Of a stretch of DNA of 64,000 bases, positions 55,182 to 64,000 are shown in pieces. The notes under the pieces are model-generated. The model searched no databases. It was not told the origin of the DNA and saw nothing but the letters and a program-made list of their open reading frames with translations. Each line of letters opens with the position of its first letter. The stretch's first letter is position 1. The stretch is from CAZVJA01 sp964626885 (GTDB taxonomy: Bacteria > Planctomycetota > Planctomycetia > Planctomycetales > Planctomycetaceae). The stretch covers positions 1 through 64,000 of the forward strand of contig CAZVJA010000004.1 of assembly GCA_964626885.1 (NCBI GenBank), in the 5' to 3' direction. The translations under genes and the position numbers were made by a program.

Positions 55182-55363
55182 TCGAACCAACATTGATGAA
55201 AGACCCGCCGGCCCCCCGCGTGCCTCTTCCGGTCGAACCAAACCACTCCGCTAATCCCGTGCTCTGCCCGCCTCGTCACGGAGTGGAAGTTCGACCGAAA
55301 CGCCGCGGGGGGCCGTTGTTTTGTGAGCGGTTCGTGGTCAGCAGGCAACAATCAGGTCTCAGC

Positions 55364-55397
55364 AAGAAGCCCATCGAAGACCGTCGGTGGGCTTCTT
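55364..55397 (+). terminator. Hairpin terminator between the S41 peptidase and decarboxylase genes
   Basis: A 10-bp stem AAGAAGCCCA/TGGGCTTCTT with a 14-base loop lies 182 bases after the peptidase stop and is followed by a T-rich stretch (CCTTTC). It is placed to end the peptidase transcript. Confidence 0.6.
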
Positions 55398-55494
55398 CCT
55401 TTCAGGGGCGAAGACATGCTCGTTATGATGACACACCGCCGCACCAACCCAACGGCCGTTTCCTCACAGTACCATCGTTCAACAACATCCACCG

Positions 55495-57156
55495 ATGCCA
55501 GACGCTCCTTACAAGCAAATTGTCGACAACCTGCGACAGGCCTTTCCGAGGCCGGTGTCGGATCGGGTGCACGACGCCTACTTCGTATTTTCGTTTCTCC
55601 GAGCGCTTGACGAGGTTGACCGATTGAAATCGGTCACGCCCCTGCTCGGCAAGCCGGAGGAACTCGACTACGACGCCGCCCGAAAAAGCCGTATCGCGAC
55701 GGAACCACAACCGCTCGAAGCGGTGACCGACAGGCTGGTCTCTTATCTCTCGGGAATGTTCATCTGGGGACATCCCCGCGCGCAGATCAACGTCGTCCCT
55801 TCGCCCACCATTCCGAGCATCATCGGCGGGTTGCTCCCTTCCATCTACAACCCAAACCTTTGCAGCGACGAATCGTCCCGCCGCATCGCGGTCGCGGAGG
55901 TCGAAGCCTCCGCAATGACTGCCGATCTCATCGGCTACAATGCTGATCAGGCCGGCGGTGTCTTCACGTTTGGCGGCACCGGAACATTGCTTTACGCAAC
56001 GAAGATCGGACTGGAGAAATCCTGTCCTGGCTCGTCGCGCGGGGGGTTAAAAGAATCGGCCGCGATTCTCTGTTCGGAGCAGGCCCACTACGCCTGCCGC
56101 AGCGTCGCATCGTGGCTGGGGATTGGTGAAGAGAACGTCGTACAGGTGCCGACGACTCCCGAAAACGAAATTCGCACCTGCCTGTTCGAGACTCACCTCA
56201 AGAGCCTGCTCAAGGAAGGGCGAAAAATCGCGGCCGTCGTCGCCACAATGGGCACAACCGACGCTTTTGGCCTGGATGATCTGGAAGCGATGCGCGAAAT
56301 CGTGGACGAGGCAGTCGACGAGTTCAGCCTCGACTATCGCCCGCACCTGCACGCCGACGCCGTCATTGGCTGGGCCTGGAGCGTTTTCAACGATTACGAC
56401 TTCGACACGAACCCGCTCGATTTTCCCAACCGCACGCTGCGGGCGCTCGCGGGGACGCACCGCCGTATCGAGCATCTCAAACTAGCCGATTCGATCGGAA
56501 TCGATTTCCACAAAACCGGCTTCGCGCCGTATGTGTCGAGCCTCTTCCTCTCGCGCTGCCGCGACGACCTCGCGCTGCTCACCCGGGATGAAAGCGCCAC
56601 GCCGTATCTGTTTCAATCGGGGCATTACCATCCCGGCAGGTACACGCTCGAAACGACCCGCAGCGGCTGCGGACCAATGGCGGCACTCGCGAACCTGCTG
56701 TTGTTTGGCAAGGATGGCCTGCGGGCGCTGCTCGGGCACCTGGTTACCATGGCGGAGGAGCTTCGCGAGCATCTGGAAGGGCATGCCGCCACGGCGGTGC
56801 TCAATCGGGGGAACTTCGGACCGGTCACGCTCTTCCGTGTCTATCCCGATGGCATCGACACTTTCGACGCCCCCAAACGGGAACAGAGCGATGCTACCTA
56901 TCGCGATCAACTCCTCGCGCACAACGATTACAACCGCCGTATCTTCGACCTCGTTCATGCCGACGCCCTGCAAGGAAAGGGAGTCGTCATTTCACTCACC
57001 AATTGCTATCGCGAGAGCGACTACGGCGAGCCGATCGTGGCCCTGAAGTCGTACATCATGAGCCCTTTCTCCGAGGCGGAGTACGTGGACAGCGTGCTGG
57101 AATCGCTCTGGAAAGCCCGGCGAATTCTGGCGCAGCAAGAGCATCCAGCGAATTGA
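55495..57156 (+). CDS. PLP-dependent group II decarboxylase-like protein
   Basis: The 553-residue protein belongs to the pyridoxal-dependent decarboxylase family. It has GGVFTFGGTGTLLYATKIG (cofactor phosphate region), HADAVIGWAWSVFND (aspartate site), and the PLP lysine in GIDFHKTGFAPYVSS (near residue 342). The C-terminal region has ITNCYRES-like residues (SLTNCYRESD). Family members decarboxylate aromatic or acidic amino acids or act on related substrates; the substrate here is not clear. The ATG at 55495 has no good ribosome site. It is convergent with the M50 protease gene. Confidence 0.88.
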   Translation: MPDAPYKQIVDNLRQAFPRPVSDRVHDAYFVFSFLRALDEVDRLKSVTPLLGKPEELDYDAARKSRIATEPQPLEAVTDRLVSYLSGMFIWGHPRAQINVVPSPTIPSIIGGLLPSIYNPNLCSDESSRRIAVAEVEASAMTADLIGYNADQAGGVFTFGGTGTLLYATKIGLEKSCPGSSRGGLKESAAILCSEQAHYACRSVASWLGIGEENVVQVPTTPENEIRTCLFETHLKSLLKEGRKIAAVVATMGTTDAFGLDDLEAMREIVDEAVDEFSLDYRPHLHADAVIGWAWSVFNDYDFDTNPLDFPNRTLRALAGTHRRIEHLKLADSIGIDFHKTGFAPYVSSLFLSRCRDDLALLTRDESATPYLFQSGHYHPGRYTLETTRSGCGPMAALANLLLFGKDGLRALLGHLVTMAEELREHLEGHAATAVLNRGNFGPVTLFRVYPDGIDTFDAPKREQSDATYRDQLLAHNDYNRRIFDLVHADALQGKGVVISLTNCYRESDYGEPIVALKSYIMSPFSEAEYVDSVLESLWKARRILAQQEHPAN

Positions 57157-57194
57157 TCCCATCAAGAACGTATGTCGGCCTCGCAAGATAAACG

Positions 57195-59327
57195 TCACTC
57201 ATCCCAGATCTCACCATCGAAGCGATCCGACGACTCAAGCCCGTATTTGATATCCAAGCAACGCTGACTGCAGAGCCATTTGGCCAGCGCGGGGACTCCT
57301 TCATCGACCCGATCAAAATTGAGGAATTGAAAGCGGAGCAATAGACCTGTTTGAACAGGAAATCCACCCGTGACGGACTCGCCATTTTCCCCGTTTCGCG
57401 GTTCTCCATTTTCCAGCGGCAATTGCCCCATACGAGCCCCGATCTGGAGATTCCAGGCACGCCATTCGTCGTCTCGTTTTTTCGCTTCGTCTTTGCCGAT
57501 CGGCTCGTCATCCTCACCTTCCTCGCTGAACCGAAATCGAGGCTGCTGTTTGTACAGAGCGATTAACTCCAAATCGATGCCGTTGGGATCCTTGCGGGCG
57601 ATTTCTGCAAACATCTCGTCACGAATCTGGGTCTGCAATTTCACCTGCTCTGCATCAAACTCCACCAGCTTCCGCCGCCTTTCGTCCGCTTCGGGCCCTT
57701 TCTGGGCCCCGCGTCTTCCCAAAGCACGCATTAATTCTCGGCGTTTGTTCGTGCGCTCGACCATGCGCGGATCCTTGTAAATCTCGAATTCGGCATTCCG
57801 TAGCCTGGTCCAGGTCTCACGCACTTTCCGCTGCTCCGGAGTCAGCCCATGCCTTGTCGACCACGGCGGAATCAATTGGCACTGATTCGACAATTGGAAG
57901 TAATGTTCCACTTCCTTACGGATTCTCTCGGCTTCCTTTCCCGAAGGGGCAATGCAAACCATGGTCCACGTAGTGTGGAAGCCATCGTCGTCGATTTGCA
58001 CCTTGACGCTTTTCATCATCTCAATTTGGTGAACCCAATTGTCGAGCAGCGCCTGATCGGCCGGCAGCGTGACAAAAACCGATTGGCCAAACACCCTGGC
58101 CAGCGAATTCGGCGGCAGCTTCGCTGTCAATTCTGCAAATGCATCCTCGGCTTTCTCGTGCGACGCGAAAGTCGCCGTAATCACGTTCGGTTCTTTATCG
58201 AACGCCGTCACCTGCGGCCCGCGCCACTCGGCCATCTCGCCGCAATCATAGACGTTTGTAGGCATTATCGCGGCCTGCTGAAAAACATCCTTCAAATCCG
58301 CATGTTGAGCCAAGAAGAAGATCAGCGCAAACACAACCGAAAAAATGAATGCGAAGAAATGCACTCCGACCAGCGCAATTGTGGCCAATACTCCGGGAGG
58401 GGTCGCGTTCATTCGTTCGAACGTTTGCAGCGTCAATTGCGCAATTTGCTTGTCTTTTAGCTTTCCGGTGAGCAATTCCCGCAGCTCATCGATGATGCGG
58501 ATTGCGGTCGCGAGGGGAATTGTCTGGGCATCTCCGGAATGAACGCCCCATCCCTCACCGCGCAACCGATCCGCGACTTTGGCGGTGCGGTATGCCAAGG
58601 GAATTCCAAACAGCATGGCAATCCCGAAATACATCAGAAATTTACCGCCCAGTGCCAGTCCGCCGACCGTCAACAGCAATGCAGCGATCACGCGAAAACC
58701 GATATCGAGAATCCAGTGCCGGGAGAACAATGTCGCATGCAGCACCCAACCCCCGTCCAGCGGCAACACAGGAAGCAGGTTGAATCCGTTGAGAAACACC
58801 GTCAGCGCCGCTGCTTCGATGAGCAGTTTCTGGTCCACGAAATACCCGACGATTCCCAGAACAATTCCCGCACAAATTCCGGGAACCGGCCCCATCAGCG
58901 CTACCACAGCCTTCTTCCAGCCGGCAACGTTGTAGTTTTGTCCAGAAACCGCCGCTCCTAGAAAGGGGATAAAGAACATCCGCATGTTGCGATATTTGAA
59001 CACCAGCATCGCCAGATAATGTCCCATTTCGTGGAATGCGAGAATTGGAATCAGCATCCCCGCCAGCTTCCACGACCAAGCCGCACCGCCAATCGCGAAA
59101 AAAATCACTCCCGAAAACAGCAAGATCAAAATCGTCGAAAACCAACTCGCCTTCTTGTTCTGCAGGCGAACCACTTCAGCAAGAATATCCGCATAGTCTT
59201 CCGGGTCGTGCGATGAATCCCGAAAGGGGTCGTTTTCCGCCTCGAATTCATCCTGCCGTTCGCCAAGTCCCGAATCTTCGAACGGATCTTTAGAGCGATC
59301 GCTCCGCCAATCGTCTTGGTTAGTCAT
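57195..59327 (-). CDS. Site-2-protease-like M50 metalloprotease with long C-terminal extension
   Basis: The 710-residue protein has an acidic N-terminus, then a multi-pass membrane part containing the zinc motif HEMGH (99-103) and NLLPVLPLDGG (183-193), the second M50 motif with Asp. Further membrane helices (near 205-245 and 315-340) follow. About 370 C-terminal residues (340-710) are soluble and unassigned, including charged and helical stretches (for example RTNKRRELMRALGRR). M50 proteases cleave substrates within the membrane, often anti-sigma factors. Confidence 0.9.
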   Translation of the reverse strand: MTNQDDWRSDRSKDPFEDSGLGERQDEFEAENDPFRDSSHDPEDYADILAEVVRLQNKKASWFSTILILLFSGVIFFAIGGAAWSWKLAGMLIPILAFHEMGHYLAMLVFKYRNMRMFFIPFLGAAVSGQNYNVAGWKKAVVALMGPVPGICAGIVLGIVGYFVDQKLLIEAAALTVFLNGFNLLPVLPLDGGWVLHATLFSRHWILDIGFRVIAALLLTVGGLALGGKFLMYFGIAMLFGIPLAYRTAKVADRLRGEGWGVHSGDAQTIPLATAIRIIDELRELLTGKLKDKQIAQLTLQTFERMNATPPGVLATIALVGVHFFAFIFSVVFALIFFLAQHADLKDVFQQAAIMPTNVYDCGEMAEWRGPQVTAFDKEPNVITATFASHEKAEDAFAELTAKLPPNSLARVFGQSVFVTLPADQALLDNWVHQIEMMKSVKVQIDDDGFHTTWTMVCIAPSGKEAERIRKEVEHYFQLSNQCQLIPPWSTRHGLTPEQRKVRETWTRLRNAEFEIYKDPRMVERTNKRRELMRALGRRGAQKGPEADERRRKLVEFDAEQVKLQTQIRDEMFAEIARKDPNGIDLELIALYKQQPRFRFSEEGEDDEPIGKDEAKKRDDEWRAWNLQIGARMGQLPLENGEPRNGENGESVTGGFPVQTGLLLRFQFLNFDRVDEGVPALAKWLCSQRCLDIKYGLESSDRFDGEIWDE

Positions 59328-59591
59328 GGAATATTTCCGATTGCGAATCTGATTGACCGGGCACGGGAATTGGTCTCAGCCAAAATAGCCGAATGAATGC
59401 CAATCCACCAGCACTTTCCTGGAAAACAACAAACGCATCTCGCCAATGGCGGACACAGGACGAATATAAACCGGTAAACGGAGCCGGAGTCATTGTTCCA
59501 AGCGACTCGCGGAGTACAGCAGCATCGACTATACAAGAAGGTGACGAACAAGCTGTTTCACCTCCAACTTGCGCTGCCGTGGAGATATAGG

Positions 59592-60071
59592 ATGAATCCC
59601 CCCACCTCGCCGGTCGACGCGATCCGCAATTTTTATGGGAGCGAGCCGAAGACCTCCGACTGGTTCACCGTCGAGCAGCAGGAGATGCAGCAGTTCGGCC
59701 TTTCCACGCACAGCACCGACTGGCTGCATAACGATCCCGAACGAGCCGCTCGCGAAAGTCCCTACGGCACGACGATCGCCTTCGGGTTCTGGACCGTGGC
59801 AATGCTCACTCACTTCGCGCGGCAAACCTTCGGCAGCGACTATCCCACAGGGGCGCTCTACGGCCTGAACTACGGCTTCGACAAGCTGCGGCTACTCGCT
59901 CCGGTCAGGGTCGGCAAACGCATCCGCAACCACTGCCGGCTGCTCGACATCGAAGACCGCGGCACGGGCCGCTACCTCGTGAAGACCGAGAACAGCGTCG
60001 AAATCGAGGGAGAAAACAAACCGGCCATGATCGCCGAGTGGCTGTTCCAGCTGGTATACCCGGATGGTTGA
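59592..60071 (+). CDS. MaoC-like hydratase/dehydratase domain protein
   Basis: The 159-residue protein starts at ATG 59592 with GGAG seven bases upstream. It has the hot-dog fold pattern of MaoC-type enzymes: FGLSTHSTDWLHNDPERAA with a conserved His and Asp (near residue 42-50), a PYGTTIAFGFWTVAML loop, and YGLNYGFDKLRLLAPVRVGKRI. MaoC-family proteins hydrate enoyl-CoA or related thioesters; the substrate is unknown. No fatty-acid genes are adjacent. It is divergent from the M50 gene. Confidence 0.85.
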   Translation: MNPPTSPVDAIRNFYGSEPKTSDWFTVEQQEMQQFGLSTHSTDWLHNDPERAARESPYGTTIAFGFWTVAMLTHFARQTFGSDYPTGALYGLNYGFDKLRLLAPVRVGKRIRNHCRLLDIEDRGTGRYLVKTENSVEIEGENKPAMIAEWLFQLVYPDG

Positions 60072-60110
60072 GGGTCGACGGTTGAGAGTTGAGGGCCAGA
60101 AAAACCCAAG

Positions 60111-60128
60111 CCGACGACTTGTCGTCGG
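60111..60128. repeat. Perfect 18-base palindrome between MaoC-like and Gfo/Idh/MocA genes
   Basis: CCGACGAC-TT-GTCGTCGG forms a perfect 8-bp hairpin in the convergent intergenic space. It is closely related to the sequence at 61359-61376 on the other side of the oxidoreductase gene. This may be a REP-like intergenic element. Confidence 0.65.
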
Positions 60129-60172
60129 ACAAGCGATCAGCGGCCAGCTTCCTAACAACACTCTCCCCTGCC

Positions 60173-61279
60173 TCAATCCAGCCTGCACTCCACATTCACC
60201 CACGTTCGCTTCTCAAACGATTCCAGTACTGAGTCGGCCACGAGTTGGGCGCTCGCGCCGGCGTCGAAGCCCGGCACCGCGTCGCGTCCTTCCACAATCG
60301 CGCTGACGAACTCGTACACGAGGTCGTAACGGAATACTGTGCTCGGCACGCCGTCGAAGGGATCGCGCGGGCTGCCGGCCGGAACGAGAAACGTATCCGG
60401 TACCCGTTCCTTGCGTAGCGATTGCCCATGCCGGCCAATGAGGATGTGGTTCGGATCGACAAGTTTGTAGACCGCCGAGCCTTCGCTGCCATTCACTTCC
60501 GCCCACTCGTGCCCGAAGCCGTCGTTGTGGTACCCCTTCATCACGGTGCTCCCTTCCCACACGCCGACAGCGCCGCTCGCGAAGACGCCGAGCAGCGCCG
60601 ACCAATCGTCCACCTCGGAAGGTGCGCAGGGCTGTCCGTCGGCAGTTTTGTCGCGCTTGGCGTATTGGGCGACAGCCCCACAGAGGGACTTGATCGGTCC
60701 CATCAAGTCCTGCGCGAAGTCGATGCGGTGGATCGTCATGTCGAACAGATCCCCTGCCCCCGCCAGTTTCTTCGATTGCCGCCAACCCCAACTCGTTTCC
60801 GGCAGATCGAGAAACCGCTGGCTGCGGAAGTGTCGCGGCTGGCCGAGCGAGCCATTTTCGACCAGATGTTTGAGATACCGCATCGACGGAGCAAAGCGGT
60901 AGGTGAAGGCGGTCATGTGCCGCACCCCCTTGTCGCGGGCGGCGCGGAACATGCGGGCCGATTCATTGAAGTTCAGGCCGAGAGGTTTTTCGCACATCAC
61001 GTGTTTCCCCCCCTCAATGCAGGCGAGCGCAATCGGCAGGTGCGTGAAGTTCGGCGTGGCGATAATCACCGCGTCGATCTCCGAATCGCGGGCGATTGCT
61101 TCGTGATCGGTGGCCGATTTCGAAATGCCCCACTCGCGGCAGCGCTTCTCGAGCAGCTCGGCGTTCGGGTCGCAGACGGCGACCAGTTCCGCGCGGGGGT
61201 CGATGCGGATCCCCGGTACATGGTGATAGTCAGAAACGGCTCCGGCGCCGATGATGGCGATACGTACTTTCTTAGGCAT
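60173..61279 (-). CDS. Gfo/Idh/MocA-family NAD(P)-dependent oxidoreductase
   Basis: The 368-residue protein has the N-terminal Rossmann motif IAIIGAGAVSDYHH, DAVIIATPNFTH and CEKPLGL (near residue 100) and the C-terminal Gfo/Idh/MocA fold with the conserved TIHRIDFAQDLMG segment. Members oxidise or isomerise sugars and inositol derivatives. AGAGG lies upstream of ATG 61279. Related palindromic sequences flank the gene on both sides. Confidence 0.92.
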   Translation of the reverse strand: MPKKVRIAIIGAGAVSDYHHVPGIRIDPRAELVAVCDPNAELLEKRCREWGISKSATDHEAIARDSEIDAVIIATPNFTHLPIALACIEGGKHVMCEKPLGLNFNESARMFRAARDKGVRHMTAFTYRFAPSMRYLKHLVENGSLGQPRHFRSQRFLDLPETSWGWRQSKKLAGAGDLFDMTIHRIDFAQDLMGPIKSLCGAVAQYAKRDKTADGQPCAPSEVDDWSALLGVFASGAVGVWEGSTVMKGYHNDGFGHEWAEVNGSEGSAVYKLVDPNHILIGRHGQSLRKERVPDTFLVPAGSPRDPFDGVPSTVFRYDLVYEFVSAIVEGRDAVPGFDAGASAQLVADSVLESFEKRTWVNVECRLD

Positions 61280-61358
61280 GCAAACCTCTGGAGAGGGATT
61301 CGAGTTAGGGATTAGGGCTTCGGTGTAAAGGATCGGGGATCAGGAGGGAAGTACCAAG

Positions 61359-61376
61359 GCGACGGCTTGCCCTCGG
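61359..61376. repeat. Degenerate copy of the palindromic repeat near 60111
   Basis: GCGACGGCTTGCCCTCGG matches the 60111 palindrome at most positions, with AAG before it and GGA after it kept in both, but the stem is imperfect. It lies between the oxidoreductase gene and the CCA-adding enzyme gene. Confidence 0.5.
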
Positions 61377-61400
61377 ATATTACCGAAGCGGGTTGCGACA

Positions 61401-62729
61401 TCATTTGTCACCCGCAGTCTGAAGTTTCTTGATGAGTTCCAATGCTTGTTCATGCGTGTGAATTTCTCCGTTGAGCTGTGCATCTCGGGCCGCTTCGAGG
61501 AGTTCGCGGAACGCTCGCCCCGGCTTGAGGCCGATCTGCACCAGATCATCCCCCGTAATGATCGGCGGCGGATTCAACTCTTCCGGCGGTGTTCGCTGCA
61601 GGTATTCCTCGCAGAAGACGATTGACTTCATGTCAGCGTTGCGCGCCAGCGTCTCAACCCGCATCAATGCCAGCAGTTGTCCGCTCAACACATGGGAAAA
61701 GAGCCGCTTCAGTCGCGCCGCCGCCAAACTGGGTGCCTCGACGAGGTCGTACTCGTGCGCCAACAGCCAGCCGATCGATTCGTGTTCCTGATTCGAAAGC
61801 TTCAACCGACGTCCGACAGTCTGCGCGAGCGTAACGGCATGCTCCGCGCGCGATTCAAGATGTTTTGCAGTCGTTCCATACTCGTCCGGCGCGCCTGCTG
61901 TACCATGCAATAATACGGACATGGCCAGTTCGAAGCTGGGCTCCTGGAGGAGACTAAGCATCGAAAGCGTCTTTCGCCACTTCTCCGCCTGCTCCGAGTC
62001 TGCAGGTGCATGAATCAGCGGCGCAAGTTCCGGCAGAATCAACGGCAGGAGTCCGACCTCGACAGCCAGTTCCATGGCCCGCTTCCGATGCCGATCGACG
62101 AGCATCTTGCGAAGTTCCTGCGCGATTCGCTCGGCGCTGACGACGTGCATCTCGGCGCTCATCTCGCGGATGGCATCGGCGGTCGCGGTATCTAGTTCAA
62201 ATTCGAGAGTGGCCGCGAATCGGACGGCTCGCAGCATGCGCAATTTATCCTCGCGCATGCGATCATGCGGCTCGCCAATCGCGCGAACGATCCCCGCCGC
62301 CAGATCCTTCTCGCCGCCGACGAAATCAAGCACCTGTCGCGCAAGCGGATCGTAGAACACGCCGTTGATGGTAAAGTCGCGCCGCTGGGCATCTTCTTCC
62401 GGGGTTGTAAATTCGACGCTCTCCGGCCGGCGTCCATCGAGGTATTCTCCCTCGGTGCGAAAGGTTGCGACTTCCACATCGCCGGCGGCTTTCGGACCGT
62501 GGACCAGAATCACGCCGAAGCTCGCTCCCACCGCGCGCGTCCGATGTTTGCCAAAGAGTTCGCGGACCTGCTCCGGATGGGCGTCGGTCGCGACGTCATA
62601 ATCCTGCGGATTGCGCCCCAGGAGAAAATCACGCACACAACCACCGGCCCAGAGCGCGCGATGCCCCGCCTCTTGCAAACGGCGGACAACCTCCACCGCG
62701 AAATCCCGCTTGGAATCGGTCAGCGACAT
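61401..62729 (-). CDS. CCA-adding tRNA nucleotidyltransferase/poly(A) polymerase family protein
   Basis: The 442-residue protein has the class II nucleotidyltransferase head domain: GGCVRDFLLGR and DYDVATDA (metal aspartates in D-x-D), RRDFTINGVFYDP, and EDKLRMLRAVRFAATL. The C-terminal region would hold an HD domain, but the HD motif is not clear. Distinguishing CCA-adding from poly(A) activity is not possible by eye. ATG 62729 has no good ribosome site. It is divergent from the transporter gene. Confidence 0.9.
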   Translation of the reverse strand: MSLTDSKRDFAVEVVRRLQEAGHRALWAGGCVRDFLLGRNPQDYDVATDAHPEQVRELFGKHRTRAVGASFGVILVHGPKAAGDVEVATFRTEGEYLDGRRPESVEFTTPEEDAQRRDFTINGVFYDPLARQVLDFVGGEKDLAAGIVRAIGEPHDRMREDKLRMLRAVRFAATLEFELDTATADAIREMSAEMHVVSAERIAQELRKMLVDRHRKRAMELAVEVGLLPLILPELAPLIHAPADSEQAEKWRKTLSMLSLLQEPSFELAMSVLLHGTAGAPDEYGTTAKHLESRAEHAVTLAQTVGRRLKLSNQEHESIGWLLAHEYDLVEAPSLAAARLKRLFSHVLSGQLLALMRVETLARNADMKSIVFCEEYLQRTPPEELNPPPIITGDDLVQIGLKPGRAFRELLEAARDAQLNGEIHTHEQALELIKKLQTAGDK

Positions 62730-62902
62730 TCGTGCATGAGACCTGGAGACTTAGACTTTCAAATCCAGTGCCGGTTGAGGTTAGTCAAATCACCTGTACT
62801 CCGCAACGAGAGGGATTCGAGAGGCCGACCATACGGCAGACAGATTTTCGTTTGCCTGCTAGAATCGGCCGGTCTTCCACGGTCGATCCCGATTGGTTAC
62901 GC

Positions 62903-64000
62903 ATGCCCTCCCACCACTCGCCACAGAACGTCTCGCAAACTGTCGACGAATCTGATACTCCCCTACTGGCAAACGAGGAACTGCGGGCGGAGGTTCAGAC
63001 CCACGAGACTCGCAACCTGCGGGTGCTGGCTGCTTATCAGGTGGCGCATCGCATCGCATGGATCTTCAAAACCGAGAGCGTCATCATGCCGGCGTTCATG
63101 GATGTGATCGGCGGGCCCGGTTGGCTGAGGGGATGCCTGCCGGTTCTAAACCGCTTCGGACAGAGCGTGCCGACACTGATTGCCGCCGAGCCGGTACGGA
63201 GGCTGGCCCAAAAGAAGTGGGCCCTGGGGCTCTCCGCAGTGTTGATGGGGGTTCCCTTCTCGCTGCTTGGTTGGGCTTGGCTGCACCTTGCGGGGAGGAC
63301 CGCGCCGTGGATGCCTTACGCGTTTCTGGTGCTGTACACAATCTTCTTCTGCGCCGCCGGTATGAACCAGATGCTGTTCGGCATGGTGCAGGGCAAACTG
63401 CTTCGCCCGGAGCATCGCGGCGAACTGATGGGTTTAAGCGGTACGATCGGTGCTGTGCTGGCTATCGCTTGCGCGTGGTACTTTCTTCGAAGCTGGCTGA
63501 TCCTACCGGACGGAGGCTATGCGTATATTTTTGGCTGGACCGGCGTCGGCTTCATGCTGGCGGGATTGTTCGTCGCCGGATTGTTAGAGCCCGCTGAACG
63601 CCCCGCCGCCGATTTGAGCACTTCAACCGATAAACGGAAAGCCTGGCGGGACGTGCTCGCCGATCCGAACTTCCGTCGATTGGCGGTGGTAACCGTTCTG
63701 TACAGCACCGCGCAATTGCTCTTCCCGCATTACCAGGCCCTCGGCCTACAACGTCCCTCCGCGCAGCCCACCGATTTGATGGTCTGGGTTGTCGTGCAGA
63801 ATGCCGGGACCGGCGTGTTCAGTTACGTCGCGGGAAAACTTTCCGACAGGTTCGGAACGCGAATCACTATCCAAATTGAGGCGGCGCTATCCGCGGCGAC
63901 ACCTCTGTTGGCTGCGTCACTGACCATTGGGTGGCAACCGTTTGGTTACGACTGCTATTGGCTGACGTTCGTCCTGCTGGGAATCGTCCCCGTCGCTTAT
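62903..64000 (+). CDS. MFS-like membrane transporter (3' end cut by window)
   Basis: The frame starts at ATG 62903 (MPSHHSPQNVSQTVD) and runs off the window edge (366 codons visible). After a polar N-terminus of about 50 residues it has several hydrophobic helices, including ALGLSAVLMGVPFSLLGWAW, and a pattern of loops with Arg/Lys consistent with a major-facilitator transporter. The start has no clear ribosome site. Substrate is unknown. The gene is divergent from the CCA-adding enzyme. Confidence 0.75.
   Translation, partial: MPSHHSPQNVSQTVDESDTPLLANEELRAEVQTHETRNLRVLAAYQVAHRIAWIFKTESVIMPAFMDVIGGPGWLRGCLPVLNRFGQSVPTLIAAEPVRRLAQKKWALGLSAVLMGVPFSLLGWAWLHLAGRTAPWMPYAFLVLYTIFFCAAGMNQMLFGMVQGKLLRPEHRGELMGLSGTIGAVLAIACAWYFLRSWLILPDGGYAYIFGWTGVGFMLAGLFVAGLLEPAERPAADLSTSTDKRKAWRDVLADPNFRRLAVVTVLYSTAQLLFPHYQALGLQRPSAQPTDLMVWVVVQNAGTGVFSYVAGKLSDRFGTRITIQIEAALSAATPLLAASLTIGWQPFGYDCYWLTFVLLGIVPVAY

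Noticed and set aside
60422..61315. 297-codon plus-strand open frame opposite the Gfo/Idh/MocA gene
   Set aside because: It is antisense to a gene with clear Rossmann and family motifs and lacks a start region.
63058..63597. 180-codon plus-strand frame at the right end
   Set aside because: It is out of frame within the transporter reading frame starting at 62903, which has the expected membrane helices.
1..64000. tRNA, rRNA, CRISPR, IS element or prophage
   Set aside because: No T-loop-like GTTCGAATC arms in a tRNA context, no regularly spaced repeats, and no transposase, integrase or phage structural motifs were seen in a by-eye reading.

Overview
The window (about 57% G+C by eye) looks like a chromosomal segment of a planctomycete, probably order Planctomycetales. 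The evidence is the family content: a DUF1549/DUF1553 protein with haem-type motifs, a planctomycete-type cytochrome c/WD40 protein, a DUF1080 protein, a methanopterin-linked C1 gene (mch) in a bacterium, a suf cluster with a small Rieske ferredoxin, FHA signalling proteins and long secreted proteins of unknown function. No rRNA, tRNA, CRISPR array, transposase or prophage was recognised. Both edge genes are cut: an SPFH/band-7 protein at the left and an MFS-like transporter at the right.

Layout. 1-7.5 kb: SPFH protein, an MsrP-like Tat-exported molybdoenzyme, and a xanthine-dehydrogenase-like operon (Fe-S, Mo and FAD subunits plus a small Cys-rich protein). 7.6-12.6 kb: a DUF1326 protein, then a tightly overlapping four-gene chain ending in mch and a RimK-like ATP-grasp ligase, then a small membrane protein and a macro-domain protein. 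12.7-16.9 kb: secreted protein, CysQ-like phosphatase, a YrdC-phosphatase fusion and rpiB. 17-21.2 kb: glycine cleavage genes gcvH, gcvPA, gcvPB with a lipoate/octanoate transferase. 21.7-30.7 kb: FHA protein, ECF sigma/anti-sigma pair, secreted protein, FHA-GAF-PP2C phosphatase, UxaC-like isomerase. 30.8-39.7 kb, minus strand: three large exported proteins that look like one functional module. 40-46.6 kb, minus strand: cytochrome oxidase subunit III, SufT-like protein, Rieske protein, sufD, sufB, sufC, a lone nuoB and sufR. 46.9-52.4 kb: DUF1080 protein, gatB, gatA, gatC, rpmB and a secreted CPxGxC-repeat protein. 53-64 kb: csrA, S41 protease, PLP decarboxylase, M50 protease, MaoC-like protein, Gfo/Idh/MocA oxidoreductase, CCA-adding enzyme and the transporter.

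How genes work together. The gcv genes and the lipoyl/octanoyl transferase form a coherent glycine-cleavage unit, although gcvT is not here. mch and its partner belong to tetrahydromethanopterin C1 transfer. The suf genes build Fe-S clusters, with a likely client (NuoB) embedded among them. gatCAB with rpmB is a translation cluster.

The most unusual signals are an XDH-family Fe-S subunit in which all four expected ligands of the plant-type [2Fe-2S] site are replaced; three large exported proteins, two of which carry long Ala-rich coiled coils inserted among beta domains and two of which carry c-type haem motifs; and a YrdC domain fused to a phosphatase whose P-loop has the threonine associated with protein-arginine phosphatases. 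All functions are read from motifs and family knowledge; no database search was run.
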